This document shows positions 44,609-52,659 of a stretch of 64,000 nt of DNA, one piece after another. Location: contig NZ_LFXJ01000010.1 of NCBI RefSeq assembly GCF_001183605.1, forward strand, positions 917,167-981,166, given 5' to 3'. A program made the position numbers and the translations under genes. The stretch comes from Lysinibacillus xylanilyticus (GTDB taxonomy: Bacteria; Bacillota; Bacilli; Bacillales_A; Planococcaceae). The notes under the pieces were generated by a model. It had not been told where the DNA came from. It made no database searches and saw only the letters and a list, made by a program, of their open reading frames with translations. Each line of letters begins with the position of its first letter. The first letter of the stretch is position 1.

Positions 44609-44651
44609 AAGTAACAACTTAACCCTAACAAAGAGTTGTTACTTTTGTCAA
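44609..44651 (-). promoter_or_regulatory. opuA promoter with bipartite inverted repeat
   Basis: On the minus strand TTGACA (44646-44651) is a consensus -35. AAGTAACAACT (44609-44619) and AGTTGTTACTT (44634-44644) form a perfect inverted repeat; the AAGTAAC/GTTACTT cores are separated by exactly 22 bp. A BusR-type repressor is known to need two half-sites 22 bp apart. The -10 is poor. A second smaller palindrome TTTGTC-N5-GACAAA is at 44644-44660. Confidence 0.55.
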
Positions 44652-44666
44652 ATCGACAAAATAGAA

Positions 44667-44710
44667 AAAATCCGCTTAAACGCTGTTATATCAGCGTTTA
44701 AGCGGATTTT
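44667..44710 (-). terminator. Terminator of the busR-like gene
   Basis: AAAATCCGCTTAAACGCTG (44667-44685) pairs perfectly with CAGCGTTTAAGCGGATTTT (44692-44710), T-rich on the minus strand. Confidence 0.9.
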
Positions 44711-45344
44711 AATTTGGGTATAAAAAGCTCTGAACTCGAGCGAAACTTTCGTCATTACCGATAAAGTATATAATATCTCCTTCTTCTAAGGACACATATG
44801 GACCAGGAGATAGTAATAATTCATTTTGACGACGAATTCCGACAATCGTACTAGATGTATTTTGCCAAAAATTCAATTCCTGTACTGTTTGGTGGATACA
44901 AGGGCTTTCAGCTGTCATCTCTAATTGATAAGGAATAAACGGATTGACGGATCTGAAATGTTCAGTTCGACTAATCAGTTGTTTAGTCTTTTCCTGTAGA
45001 TTTATTAATTCTTGGTGCTGCTTTTGAATACTAGTCATAAGCTCATGTTGCAGTTCATGGACTGATTGAACATCATGAAATTGGCGGACAAAATGTGCAG
45101 CCTTTTCATATGAGATGATAATAACCCCACTACCTTTAGTGGCCTCAACAATTTCCAAGTCCTGTAAGACAGCGATCGCTCTTCTTGCAGTTTCTGCAGA
45201 GACATTGTATTGGCTTGCTAGAGATGATCTTGCGTATATTTTATCGCCAATTCGATATTTTCTTTCCACGATTTTTGAGGCAAGATCGACAGCAATTTGC
45301 TGGTATTTTGGCTGTTTCACCTGCACATTTTTTTCTAATTGCAT
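44709..45344 (-). CDS. BusR-like GntR/RCK_C repressor
   Basis: A 211-residue regulator: GntR-type winged helix at about 10-78 (YQQIAVDLASKIVERKY..YARSSLASQYNVSAETARRAIAVL), a predicted coiled coil at about 85-135 (ELQHELMTSIQKQHQELINLQEKTKQLI), and a C-terminal RCK_C/TrkA-C domain at about 140-208 (TIVGIRRQNELLLSPGPYVSLEEGDIIYFIG). This order is that of BusR, the c-di-AMP-dependent repressor of the betaine transporter BusA/OpuA in lactic acid bacteria. It sits directly upstream of opuA with its own terminator. Ligand binding is inferred from the domain order. Confidence 0.8.
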   Translation of the reverse strand: MQLEKNVQVKQPKYQQIAVDLASKIVERKYRIGDKIYARSSLASQYNVSAETARRAIAVLQDLEIVEATKGSGVIIISYEKAAHFVRQFHDVQSVHELQHELMTSIQKQHQELINLQEKTKQLISRTEHFRSVNPFIPYQLEMTAESPCIHQTVQELNFWQNTSSTIVGIRRQNELLLSPGPYVSLEEGDIIYFIGNDESFARVQSFLYPN

Positions 45345-45500
45345 TCTAAACTTCCTTTCGTCATTACAGTTCCCTCAGCTTATTATAGACTAGCCTGCAC
45401 AGAAAAAATAGCATCTCCATAAGCTATTAGTATATGATAAAAACGTAATATAGCAGTTTTTGTTTCTAATACATTTTTTAATTAGAATAGGAGCTATAGT

Positions 45501-45545
45501 TTGACAGGTGTTAGTTATTATTATAAACTAAGTTACATTATGTAA
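45501..45545 (+). promoter_or_regulatory. Promoter and 13 bp palindrome before ribA
   Basis: TTGACA (45501-45506) and TATAAA (45522-45527) make a sigma A promoter with a short 15 bp spacer. TTACATTATGTAA (45533-45545), a perfect palindrome, lies at the expected start of transcription. No FMN riboswitch is present in 45345-45614. Confidence 0.45.
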
Positions 45546-45614
45546 GTGATGTGAAAATACAAGTGCTCAGTTAGTACGATAGCTAGCTGTTAACAATAGA
45601 AGGTTGGAGAAAAT

Positions 45615-46346
45615 ATGACAATTACTACTAAAGTTTTGGATATAGTGAAAGACAAAATGACGATCGTGAAGCAATCAGAAACTGAAAGTATTTGCTTAGT
45701 TGGTCCAGTAAAATTACCGGTAAAACAGGGTGAATTTTCAGCAACATTTCAATGGTATAACTGGTTAAAAGTAGGCGCAAATCCGTCAAAAGAGGAAATT
45801 ATTGATGGATTAGCATCTGCAAACTTAGCCTTTTTACAACAGTCCTCAGTGCTTGTTTATGGAGATTTTGCACATGCAGAGGATGCTTTAATTCGCATGC
45901 ATAGCATTTGTCATACAGGTGATATTTTTGGAAGCCAGCGCTGTGACTGTGGTTATCAATTACATGAATCGATGAAAATGATTGTAGAGCATGGCTGTGG
46001 TGCCATTTTCTATTTAGCAGATCATGAAGGTCGTGGCATCGGGTTATTCTCGAAATCTCTTGCTTATTTATTACAAGAAGAGGGGTTAGATACGGTTGAA
46101 GCAAACCATGCTTTAGGCTTCCCTGACGATACTCGTTCTTATGAAGATGCCATTACTGTTTTAGCTGCACTTCGTTCAAAGCCAGTTACATTGATTACTA
46201 ACAATCCTAAGAAGCTTGCCGCATTACAGGCACATGGTTTAGCAGCGGAAGCACATGTCCCATTATGGGGAGGATTAACGGAGACAAACCGTTTTTATTT
46301 AGACACAAAAGTAGAGAAATCTGGACATTTTCGCGAAGAGAAGTGA
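45615..46346 (+). CDS. ribA: GTP cyclohydrolase II
   Basis: Opens GTP to 2,5-diamino-6-ribosylamino-4-pyrimidinone phosphate. It has 243 residues and no fused RibB domain. The zinc ligands C99, C110 and C112 lie in HSICHTGDIFGSQRCDCG with the exact spacing of E. coli RibA, and the catalytic block DHEGRGIG (136-143), DTRSY (172-176) and ITNNPKK are present. About 50 extra N-terminal residues have no motif. AGGTTGGAG precedes ATG 45615. It is first in an operon with ribD, a flavin monooxygenase and a HAD phosphatase; ribB, ribE and ribH are missing. Confidence 0.92.
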   Translation: MTITTKVLDIVKDKMTIVKQSETESICLVGPVKLPVKQGEFSATFQWYNWLKVGANPSKEEIIDGLASANLAFLQQSSVLVYGDFAHAEDALIRMHSICHTGDIFGSQRCDCGYQLHESMKMIVEHGCGAIFYLADHEGRGIGLFSKSLAYLLQEEGLDTVEANHALGFPDDTRSYEDAITVLAALRSKPVTLITNNPKKLAALQAHGLAAEAHVPLWGGLTETNRFYLDTKVEKSGHFREEK

Positions 46347-46360
46347 GTGGAGGAACGAAG

Positions 46361-47470
46361 ATGATAATAGATGAAAAGTATATGCAGTTAGCACTTGATT
46401 TAGCCGCTAGTGCAAAAGGAAATACGAATCCTAATCCACTAGTAGGGGCTGTAATCGTCAAAGACGGTGTCATTGTTGGAACAGGTTTACACAGAAAAGC
46501 AGGTGAACCACATGCGGAGGTGCATGCATTCCGTATGGCTGGAGAACATGCTAAAGGTGCGACACTTTATGTAACTCTTGAGCCGTGTTCACATTATGGA
46601 AAAACACCTCCTTGTGCAAATTTAGTGAAGGAATCAGCAGTTAGTCGTGTAGTTGTAGCTATGCAAGATCCAAATCCTGCTGTTGCTGGACGTGGTATTC
46701 AACTGTTACGAGATGCGGGCATTGAGGTAGAGGTAGGTATTTTAGAAGCTCAAGCTCGCCGTTTAAATGAACGTTTTATTCACAATATGCTAACAAAACG
46801 ACCATTTATTATTTCAAAATACGCTATGACATTAGATGGGAAAATAGCTGCCCATACAGGACATTCCAAGTGGGTAACTGGCGAGGCAGCGCGTGAGGAT
46901 GTTCACCGTATTCGTCATGAGGTGGATGGTATTTTAGTTGGTGTTGGTACTGTTTTAGCTGACAATCCATCCTTAACGACAAGATTAAAAGAAGGTTACG
47001 GAAAAAATCCAGTGCGCATCATTATGGATAGCTCCCTTCGTACACCTGCTCATGCCGATGTTCTGAATGTAGAAGAAGCGAAAACAATTATTGTATGTAG
47101 TGAGAATGCCAGCCAAGAAAAAATAACAGCATTTGAGGAAAAAGGCGTGACAGTATTGCCAGTTCGACATGAATCTGAGGGGCTTGTTGTTGATGATATG
47201 CTTGAAAAACTATATCAATATGGCATTACGGATATTTTAGTAGAGGGTGGAAGTACGATCAACTCTTCATTTTTACAGCAAGGTGCTATTAACAAATATG
47301 TGATATACATAGCGCCAAAAATTCTCGGTGGTCGTTTGTCATTGACACCTATTGCTGGTCACAATCCATCTACTATGGATGAAGCATGGGATGTAGAATT
47401 TGCTTCGTTTGAGCAAGTAGGGCAAGATTTACGTATTATTGCTTATCCAAAGATAGGTGAAGAAAAGTGA
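46361..47470 (+). CDS. ribD: Bifunctional pyrimidine deaminase/reductase RibD
   Basis: Second and third steps after GTP cyclohydrolase II: deamination and reduction to 5-amino-6-ribitylaminouracil phosphate. It has 369 residues. The deaminase domain (about 1-145) has zinc motifs PHAEVHAF and LEPCSHYGKTPPC; the reductase domain (about 150-367) has KYAMTLDGKIA..GHSKWVTG and DILVEGGSTIN. ATG 46361 follows GTGGAGG; the longer frame from 46265 is inside ribA. The stop overlaps the next gene by 4 bp. Confidence 0.93.
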   Translation: MIIDEKYMQLALDLAASAKGNTNPNPLVGAVIVKDGVIVGTGLHRKAGEPHAEVHAFRMAGEHAKGATLYVTLEPCSHYGKTPPCANLVKESAVSRVVVAMQDPNPAVAGRGIQLLRDAGIEVEVGILEAQARRLNERFIHNMLTKRPFIISKYAMTLDGKIAAHTGHSKWVTGEAAREDVHRIRHEVDGILVGVGTVLADNPSLTTRLKEGYGKNPVRIIMDSSLRTPAHADVLNVEEAKTIIVCSENASQEKITAFEEKGVTVLPVRHESEGLVVDDMLEKLYQYGITDILVEGGSTINSSFLQQGAINKYVIYIAPKILGGRLSLTPIAGHNPSTMDEAWDVEFASFEQVGQDLRIIAYPKIGEEK

Positions 47471-48552
47471 AATATCAAGCAGATGTTTGTATCGTAGGGG
47501 CTGGGCCAGGTGGAGCACTTCTTTCGCACTTACTAGCGAAAAAAGGTCTTTCCGTGATTCTACTGGAACAAAACGCAGCACTTGGGCAGGCATTTCGCGG
47601 TGAGCATTTAAACGAAGAGGGTGAGGCAGTTTTAAAAAGTCACCAGCTTTTTGAAGTAGTTGAAACGCTCGGTATATTACGTATGGGGAAGCTTGAATAT
47701 TACGCAGACGGTAGAGCAATAAAAACTATTCTTCCTGAAGATGCTGTAGGGCATTTGGGAATTCATGTTCCTCAAGCAAATCTATTAAAGGGAATTTTAC
47801 AAGAAACGCAGAATTTTCCGCACTTTTCTTGTTTCCTAAATACGAAGGTGACGCAGCTCATAGTTGATTCTTTGGGCAGATATACAGGTGTTATTGCATC
47901 AAGAGATGGGAAAACCATTGAAATTAGTAGTCAGTTAATTATCGGTGCTGACGGTCGTTACTCTACTATTCGTAAGAAAGCACACATTGAAATTCAAAAG
48001 CATAAACATGGCTTTGATTTATTGTGGGCAAAAATTCCTGCCCCTCTGGGATGGGAGCCATCGATTAAAATGGCATTAATAGGTGATAAACAGCTATCCT
48101 TATTTACACAGGTAGGTGGGTTCATTCAAATCGGCTGGAATATTGAACAAGGCAGTTTTCCTCAGCTCAGAAAAAAAGCATTTACACCATTTATCCAACA
48201 GCTTTCAGATCAATTTCCGGAACTGTCAGATACTGCAAACGAACATATCAGATCTTGGCAAGATTTTGTTGTGCTTGATGTATTCAGTAGTCATTGTGAT
48301 TGCTGGGGGACAAAGGGGCTTGTGCTGTTAGGGGATGCTGTTCACACGATGACACCTACTGGGGCATTTGGGCTAAACAGTGCACTTAAGGATGCAGAAT
48401 GTCTTGCGTCACTATTAAATAAAGATACGCTTGTTCATTTTAACGTAGAAGATTTTCAACAAATGCGCGAGCAAGCCATTGAAGAAGTATTAGCGAAACA
48501 AATTGAAAAAGAGCAAACATTTGCGGCTAACTTCATCAACAAGGCTTCTTGA
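47467..48552 (+). CDS. FAD-dependent monooxygenase (PHBH/UbiH type)
   Basis: A 361-residue flavoprotein hydroxylase. The FAD-binding motif VCIVGAGPGGALLSHLLAKKG lies at 7-27, a DG-like stretch LIIGADGRYSTIRKKA is near 156-171, and the second FAD motif VLLGDAVHTMTPTGAFGLNSAL is near 282-303. No membrane helix is visible. It starts with GTG 47467, overlapping the ribD stop by 4 bp. Its substrate is not known; being translated directly with ribA-ribD, it may oxidise a riboflavin-pathway pyrimidine. Confidence 0.85.
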   Translation: MKYQADVCIVGAGPGGALLSHLLAKKGLSVILLEQNAALGQAFRGEHLNEEGEAVLKSHQLFEVVETLGILRMGKLEYYADGRAIKTILPEDAVGHLGIHVPQANLLKGILQETQNFPHFSCFLNTKVTQLIVDSLGRYTGVIASRDGKTIEISSQLIIGADGRYSTIRKKAHIEIQKHKHGFDLLWAKIPAPLGWEPSIKMALIGDKQLSLFTQVGGFIQIGWNIEQGSFPQLRKKAFTPFIQQLSDQFPELSDTANEHIRSWQDFVVLDVFSSHCDCWGTKGLVLLGDAVHTMTPTGAFGLNSALKDAECLASLLNKDTLVHFNVEDFQQMREQAIEEVLAKQIEKEQTFAANFINKAS

Positions 48553-48568
48553 AGGGAAGAAAAACAAC

Positions 48569-49132
48569 ATGAAATTTGGCTTTGATATAGATGACACACT
48601 CATAGATTTACGAGCACACGCCTTTGCGCTCTATAATAAAAAACTTGGCAAAAATGTTGAGCTAGAAGTATTTCATGCTTTGCAAAGAGTTGAAATTCAC
48701 GAACCTTTTGGATTAACAGATGCAGAAGGAGCGGCGATGTGGAATAGTTCATTAGAGGAAATTTATTTTACGGATTGTCCTTCTTTTGAGAGAGCTTTAG
48801 AGACGCTTCAAGATTTGGCACAGCAGGGACATGACATTTATTATATTACTTCACGTCCTAAACAATATTGTGAGCAAACACAAGCATGGATGAAAGCACA
48901 AGGATTTCCAATCACTGAAGGTCACTTTTTCTGCGGAATGCAGGATACAGAGAAAGTGGCGATCATCAAAGAACTAGCTTTAGATGTTTATGTAGATGAT
49001 AAACCAGCAGTTTTAGAAACACTACAAGATGTGAATACAAAAGTGATTTTAAAAAATCAATCCTATAACAAGCATGTTGAGCTGCCACGCTTAAATCATT
49101 GGCAAGACTTCTTAGGATTAGTAATTAATTAA
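48569..49132 (+). CDS. HAD-type 5' nucleotidase-like phosphatase (NT5C family)
   Basis: A 187-residue HAD phosphatase of the deoxy-5'-nucleotidase type (like B. subtilis YqfW). The nucleophile pair is in FDIDDTLID (5-13), motif II in YYITSRPKQY and the acidic motif in DVYVDDKPAVLE. ATG 48569 comes 16 bp after the monooxygenase stop, behind AAGGGAAG. In riboflavin synthesis a HAD phosphatase is needed right after RibD, so this gene is a candidate for that step, or for the equivalent step of another pathway. Confidence 0.85.
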   Translation: MKFGFDIDDTLIDLRAHAFALYNKKLGKNVELEVFHALQRVEIHEPFGLTDAEGAAMWNSSLEEIYFTDCPSFERALETLQDLAQQGHDIYYITSRPKQYCEQTQAWMKAQGFPITEGHFFCGMQDTEKVAIIKELALDVYVDDKPAVLETLQDVNTKVILKNQSYNKHVELPRLNHWQDFLGLVIN

Positions 49133-49151
49133 CTTTTCACTATAACATGTA

Positions 49152-49245
49152 GTTGATTTCCGTTCCGACTGGGCGCTTTGTTGTTGCTGTCGCTACGCTT
49201 TCGCACAGAGCTTCCTGGGGGCGTCCAGCCTTCACTCCAATCAAC
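49152..49245. repeat. Dispersed intergenic element, GTTGATT-ended short copy
   Basis: It opens with GTTGATTTCCGTTCCGACTG, continues GTTGTTGCTGTCGCTACGC, CTTCCTGGGGGCGTCC and ends CACTCCAATCAAC (AATCAAC 49239-49245). Imperfect terminal inverted repeats are seen; the covarying module is absent. It lies between two convergent genes. Confidence 0.75.
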
Positions 49246-49311
49246 TAATATCAGGGTGTATTTTTAACAAATGTCATCCACAACTTTTGATGATAGCTAA
49301 ATAATTAAAGC

Positions 49312-49366
49312 AATAAACCCGAATAGAAAGCACTTAAAAAGTGAATCTATTCGGGTTTATTCTTTT
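49312..49366. terminator. Bidirectional terminator
   Basis: AATAAACCCGAATAG (49312-49326) pairs with CTATTCGGGTTTATT (49347-49361), with inner CACTT/AAGTG. It separates the rib-like operon from the IclR gene. Confidence 0.85.
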
Positions 49367-49368
49367 TA

Positions 49369-50136
49369 TCAATACAATTGTTTTTCGATTTCTAATGCAA
49401 CGCTTTGAATAGTTTCAATTAATAAATTTTCATTGTAGTCACTGTAGCGTACTTCTGGTATAACCAGCGTCACTGAAGCGATGATTTGTTGAGATGCATT
49501 TAAAATCGGTGCGGATACAGAGCAAGCTCCACGCACACGTTCGCTATTACTTTTCGCAAACCGTTGAATATGGATATCCTTTAATTCTGTTAACAGCTGT
49601 TCTTTTGAAAGTATTGTCTTATCAGTGATACGTTTAAGACTTATATTCTCTACATATTCTTCAACATTTGGCATAAATGCGAGCAATATTTTAGATGATG
49701 CACCTGCATAAAGGGGAGAGGTGTCACCTACAAACATTTTCGTTGAAAGTGGATATGTTGAATCGTAGTTTAAAATACATCGTCTCTCCAATCCATCAAT
49801 AATATTCATGGAAACACTTTCGCCGATTTCTTCGTTTAACTTTTTTAAAATAGGCTCTGCGACAATAATAAGACTTGATTCTTCTTTTACTAAATTGCCT
49901 AGATACAGAAGTGAATGACCTAGTTGATAGCGTTTTGTACGTTCATCTTTGTGTAGAAATCCTTCGTACACAAAGGTAGAAACGAAGCGCTGTAAACTGG
50001 ATATGCTAATCCCTGTTTTTTTACTTAACTCAGTTAGGGAAAGGCTAGGTTCATCTTTTGAGAAAGCTTTTAACACTTTAATAGCTTTGTGCAGCGATGA
50101 CATTGTATAGTTTTTTTCGAAAATTTCCTGATTCAT
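49369..50136 (-). CDS. IclR-family transcription regulator
   Basis: A 255-residue regulator. The N-terminal winged helix (about 13-75, SLTELSKKTGISISSLQRFVSTFVYEGF) is followed by the IclR effector domain (about 88-252, with GESVSMNIIDGLERRCILNYDS, YAGASSKILLAF and VRGACSVSAPILNASQQIIASVTLVIP). It starts at ATG 50136 behind AGGTGACGGG. It is likely the repressor of the acyl-CoA operon upstream on the same strand, separated from it by a dispersed element. Confidence 0.88.
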   Translation of the reverse strand: MNQEIFEKNYTMSSLHKAIKVLKAFSKDEPSLSLTELSKKTGISISSLQRFVSTFVYEGFLHKDERTKRYQLGHSLLYLGNLVKEESSLIIVAEPILKKLNEEIGESVSMNIIDGLERRCILNYDSTYPLSTKMFVGDTSPLYAGASSKILLAFMPNVEEYVENISLKRITDKTILSKEQLLTELKDIHIQRFAKSNSERVRGACSVSAPILNASQQIIASVTLVIPEVRYSDYNENLLIETIQSVALEIEKQLY

Positions 50137-50269
50137 CCCGTCACCTACGTAATAAAATTCTCTTCGACATCCGCCGGAGGATCTATCTTCAGATATACAT
50201 GCCGTTATGCTTTTGCCAATAAAAGCATTTATAAAATGAAGATAAACTGGCTAATCACCATAACGTGGG

Positions 50270-50553
50270 GTTGATTTCCGTTCCGACTGGGCGCTTTGTT
50301 GCTGACGCTTCGCTTTCGCACAGATAAACATTTGCCGCTGACGGTTCGCTTTCGCGCAGAGCAGAGCTTCCTGGGGGCGTCCGATGAGCCGCTTGGGCCA
50401 ACAGATGTTTTTTGCGCGAAAGCGTAGTGCTAACGCAGCGTCAGCAGCAGGATGTTGGTCACGAAGGCGTTATCACAGGACGTGATGCTTTTAGCCTTCG
50501 TTCCTCTAAATCGCTAATCCCCAAGGAGTCGCCCAGTCTCCACTCCAATCAAC
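50270..50553 (-). repeat. Dispersed intergenic element, complete copy with terminal inverted repeats
   Basis: Ends are GTTGATT (50270-50276) and AATCAAC (50547-50553). Next to them GACTGGGCG (50285-50293) is exactly complementary to CGCCCAGTC (50530-50538). The inner module is ACGAAGGC (50461-50468) with GCCTTCGT (50494-50501), inner TCAC/GTGA (50473-50476 with 50482-50485), loop AGGAC. It fills the 504 bp between the IclR gene and the CoA-transferase gene; no gene is present. Confidence 0.88.
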
Positions 50554-50640
50554 TTATCCACATGACATATTTTTAATAAAATGTCATGCCAAACTATCAG
50601 TGATGAACCATTAAAGTACTACTATTATTATAGCGTAATT

Positions 50641-51783
50641 TTATTTTTGTAGAGAGGACTTTTGGAATTCATTTGTATGTTCTCCAAGTATCGGAGGTGC
50701 TGATTTATATTGAATATCTAAATCAGAGAACTTTAATGGGCTTTTGATGAATCTGACTGTACCAAATTGTTCGTGTTCTATCTCACCAATCATGTCGCGT
50801 GCCATAAATTGTGGTTGTTCTAGTGCTTCAGCGATCGTGTTCACACGTCCACCTGGAATTTTGTATTGTTGCAATAAGGTAATCCATTCATCCCGTGTTT
50901 TTGTCATTGTAATGTCAGTAATCATCCGTACTAGCTCCACTTCATGTTGCTTGCGCATCGTATTTGTTATAAAGCGAGGATCATTGGCCCATTCCTCACG
51001 TTTCAACATCGTGCAAAACTTTTTAAATTGTCCATCTGTACCAACGCAAATCATTAAGGGGCCATCCTCACAGTTAAATACTTGATATGGCGCAACATTA
51101 TTATGACGATTACCTAGACGTTCTGAGATAAAGCCTGTATTTAAATAAGCACTTGCTACATTTGCTAAGCTACTCATCTGAACGTCTAATAAAGCTAAAT
51201 CAATAAATTGCCCTGTATTTGTTTGATCGCGCATTCGTAAAGCGGCTAAAATACTAATGACGACATAATTTGAGGTTAAAATATCTGCAATAGGGACACC
51301 AACTTTTGTCGCTTCTCCTTCAGTTGAGCCAGTGACATGCATTAAACCACTCATCGCTTGAATAACTGGATCGAAGCCTGGTTCGTGCGCAAGAGGACCA
51401 GTTTGACCGAATCCTGTAACTGCACAATATATGATTCTAGAATTCACTTTACTTAATTCCTCATAGCTGAGCCCCATTCTCTCCATGTCTCCCGTTTTAA
51501 AATTTTCGAGGACGACATCAGCATCTTGGACAAGTTCTTTAAATTTTTCTCTGCCATCTATTGTCTTTAAATCTAATGTGATCGATTTTTTATTGCGATT
51601 GGCACATAAATAATACGTACTTTGACCATTCACAAATGGCCCCCAATCACGCATACTATCAGAGCCATCTGGATGTTCTATGCGAATTACTTCTGCTCCT
51701 AAATCGGCCAACATCATGGAGCCAGCAGGAGCAGCATAAACGCGAGATAAATCTAATACTCGAATATTTTCAAGAGGTTGCAT
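50641..51783 (-). CDS. CoA-transferase family III (CaiB/BaiF type)
   Basis: A 380-residue enzyme that moves CoA between carboxylates through an aspartyl thioester. The first block NIRVLDLSRVYAAPAGSMMLADLGAEVIRIE and the catalytic aspartate in IDLALLDVQMSSL are clear, as is GFGQTGPLAHEPGFDPVIQAMSGLM. ATG 51783 follows AGGAGG on the minus strand; the open frame goes on to 51807. It is the last gene of the acyl-CoA operon and may activate the acid that the operon degrades. Confidence 0.88.
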   Translation of the reverse strand: MQPLENIRVLDLSRVYAAPAGSMMLADLGAEVIRIEHPDGSDSMRDWGPFVNGQSTYYLCANRNKKSITLDLKTIDGREKFKELVQDADVVLENFKTGDMERMGLSYEELSKVNSRIIYCAVTGFGQTGPLAHEPGFDPVIQAMSGLMHVTGSTEGEATKVGVPIADILTSNYVVISILAALRMRDQTNTGQFIDLALLDVQMSSLANVASAYLNTGFISERLGNRHNNVAPYQVFNCEDGPLMICVGTDGQFKKFCTMLKREEWANDPRFITNTMRKQHEVELVRMITDITMTKTRDEWITLLQQYKIPGGRVNTIAEALEQPQFMARDMIGEIEHEQFGTVRFIKSPLKFSDLDIQYKSAPPILGEHTNEFQKSSLQK

Positions 51784-51803
51784 TGTTCGTCCTCCTAAAC
51801 ATG

Positions 51804-52610
51804 TCATTTATAAACAGGTTTTCGTTTTTCTACTACTGCGTTTACACCCTCTTTAAAATCATCTAGCTCTGTTACAATGGCCATTTGTGACGAAATATAA
51901 TCAAGGGCAGTACGTAAATCCATTCGTTGACTTTGATAAACAGCACGCTTTATGAATTGCAATGTCGTAGTCGGACGACTTGCTAATTCCTTTGCATAAT
52001 TCAATGTGTATTCTTCAAGCTCATGGTCTTCTACAACAAATGTCACAACACCTTTGTTTTTTGCTTCTTCAGCAGTTAATACACGAGCTGTCCAGAACAT
52101 GTCCAATGCTTGATCGATACCGATTAATTTTGGTAAATAATAAGCGCCACCGTCGCCCGGCACGATCGCAACATTAATATAGCTTTCTGAAATCTTCGTA
52201 GATTTTGCAGCAATCCGTATATCGCACATTAAGGCCATATCAAGTCCTGCGCCCATTGCAAACCCATGCACCTGTGCAATAACGGGCTTATCAATCTCTT
52301 CAAGGAGAAGGGGAATACGCTGAATCTTTTTCCAAAGAGAATTTTTTCGTGCTAAACCTGTAGAAGAGATATCGTCCTCGCTTTGGAAAAATCCTTCACC
52401 AGCTTGCATCGCCTTGATATCCCCGCCAGCGCAAAATGATTTTCCATTACCTTTTACGATGACAACACGAATATCCTCTGAATCACGAACAGTTTCAAGG
52501 GCTTCAATCCATTTAGCGATCATCTCTTCACTAAAAGCATTGTACGCATTAGGTCTATTTAATGTAATTGTGGCAACATGGTCTTGCACTTCAAAAAGTA
52601 AATCAGTCAT
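51804..52610 (-). CDS. Enoyl-CoA hydratase/isomerase family protein
   Basis: A 268-residue crotonase. The oxyanion-hole blocks are FCAGGDIKAM near 62-71 and HGFAMGAGLDMALMCDIRIA near 116-135, and the catalytic glutamate position falls in the region of ESYINVAIVPGDGG. The start is ATG 52610 behind AAGGAGTG. It should hydrate the double bond made by the two dehydrogenases upstream. The exact substrate chain is unknown. Confidence 0.9.
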   Translation of the reverse strand: MTDLLFEVQDHVATITLNRPNAYNAFSEEMIAKWIEALETVRDSEDIRVVIVKGNGKSFCAGGDIKAMQAGEGFFQSEDDISSTGLARKNSLWKKIQRIPLLLEEIDKPVIAQVHGFAMGAGLDMALMCDIRIAAKSTKISESYINVAIVPGDGGAYYLPKLIGIDQALDMFWTARVLTAEEAKNKGVVTFVVEDHELEEYTLNYAKELASRPTTTLQFIKRAVYQSQRMDLRTALDYISSQMAIVTELDDFKEGVNAVVEKRKPVYK

Positions 52611-52659
52611 TGATAACACTCCTTATCATTTCATTAGTGGTTTGTCACAAATTAATTAA

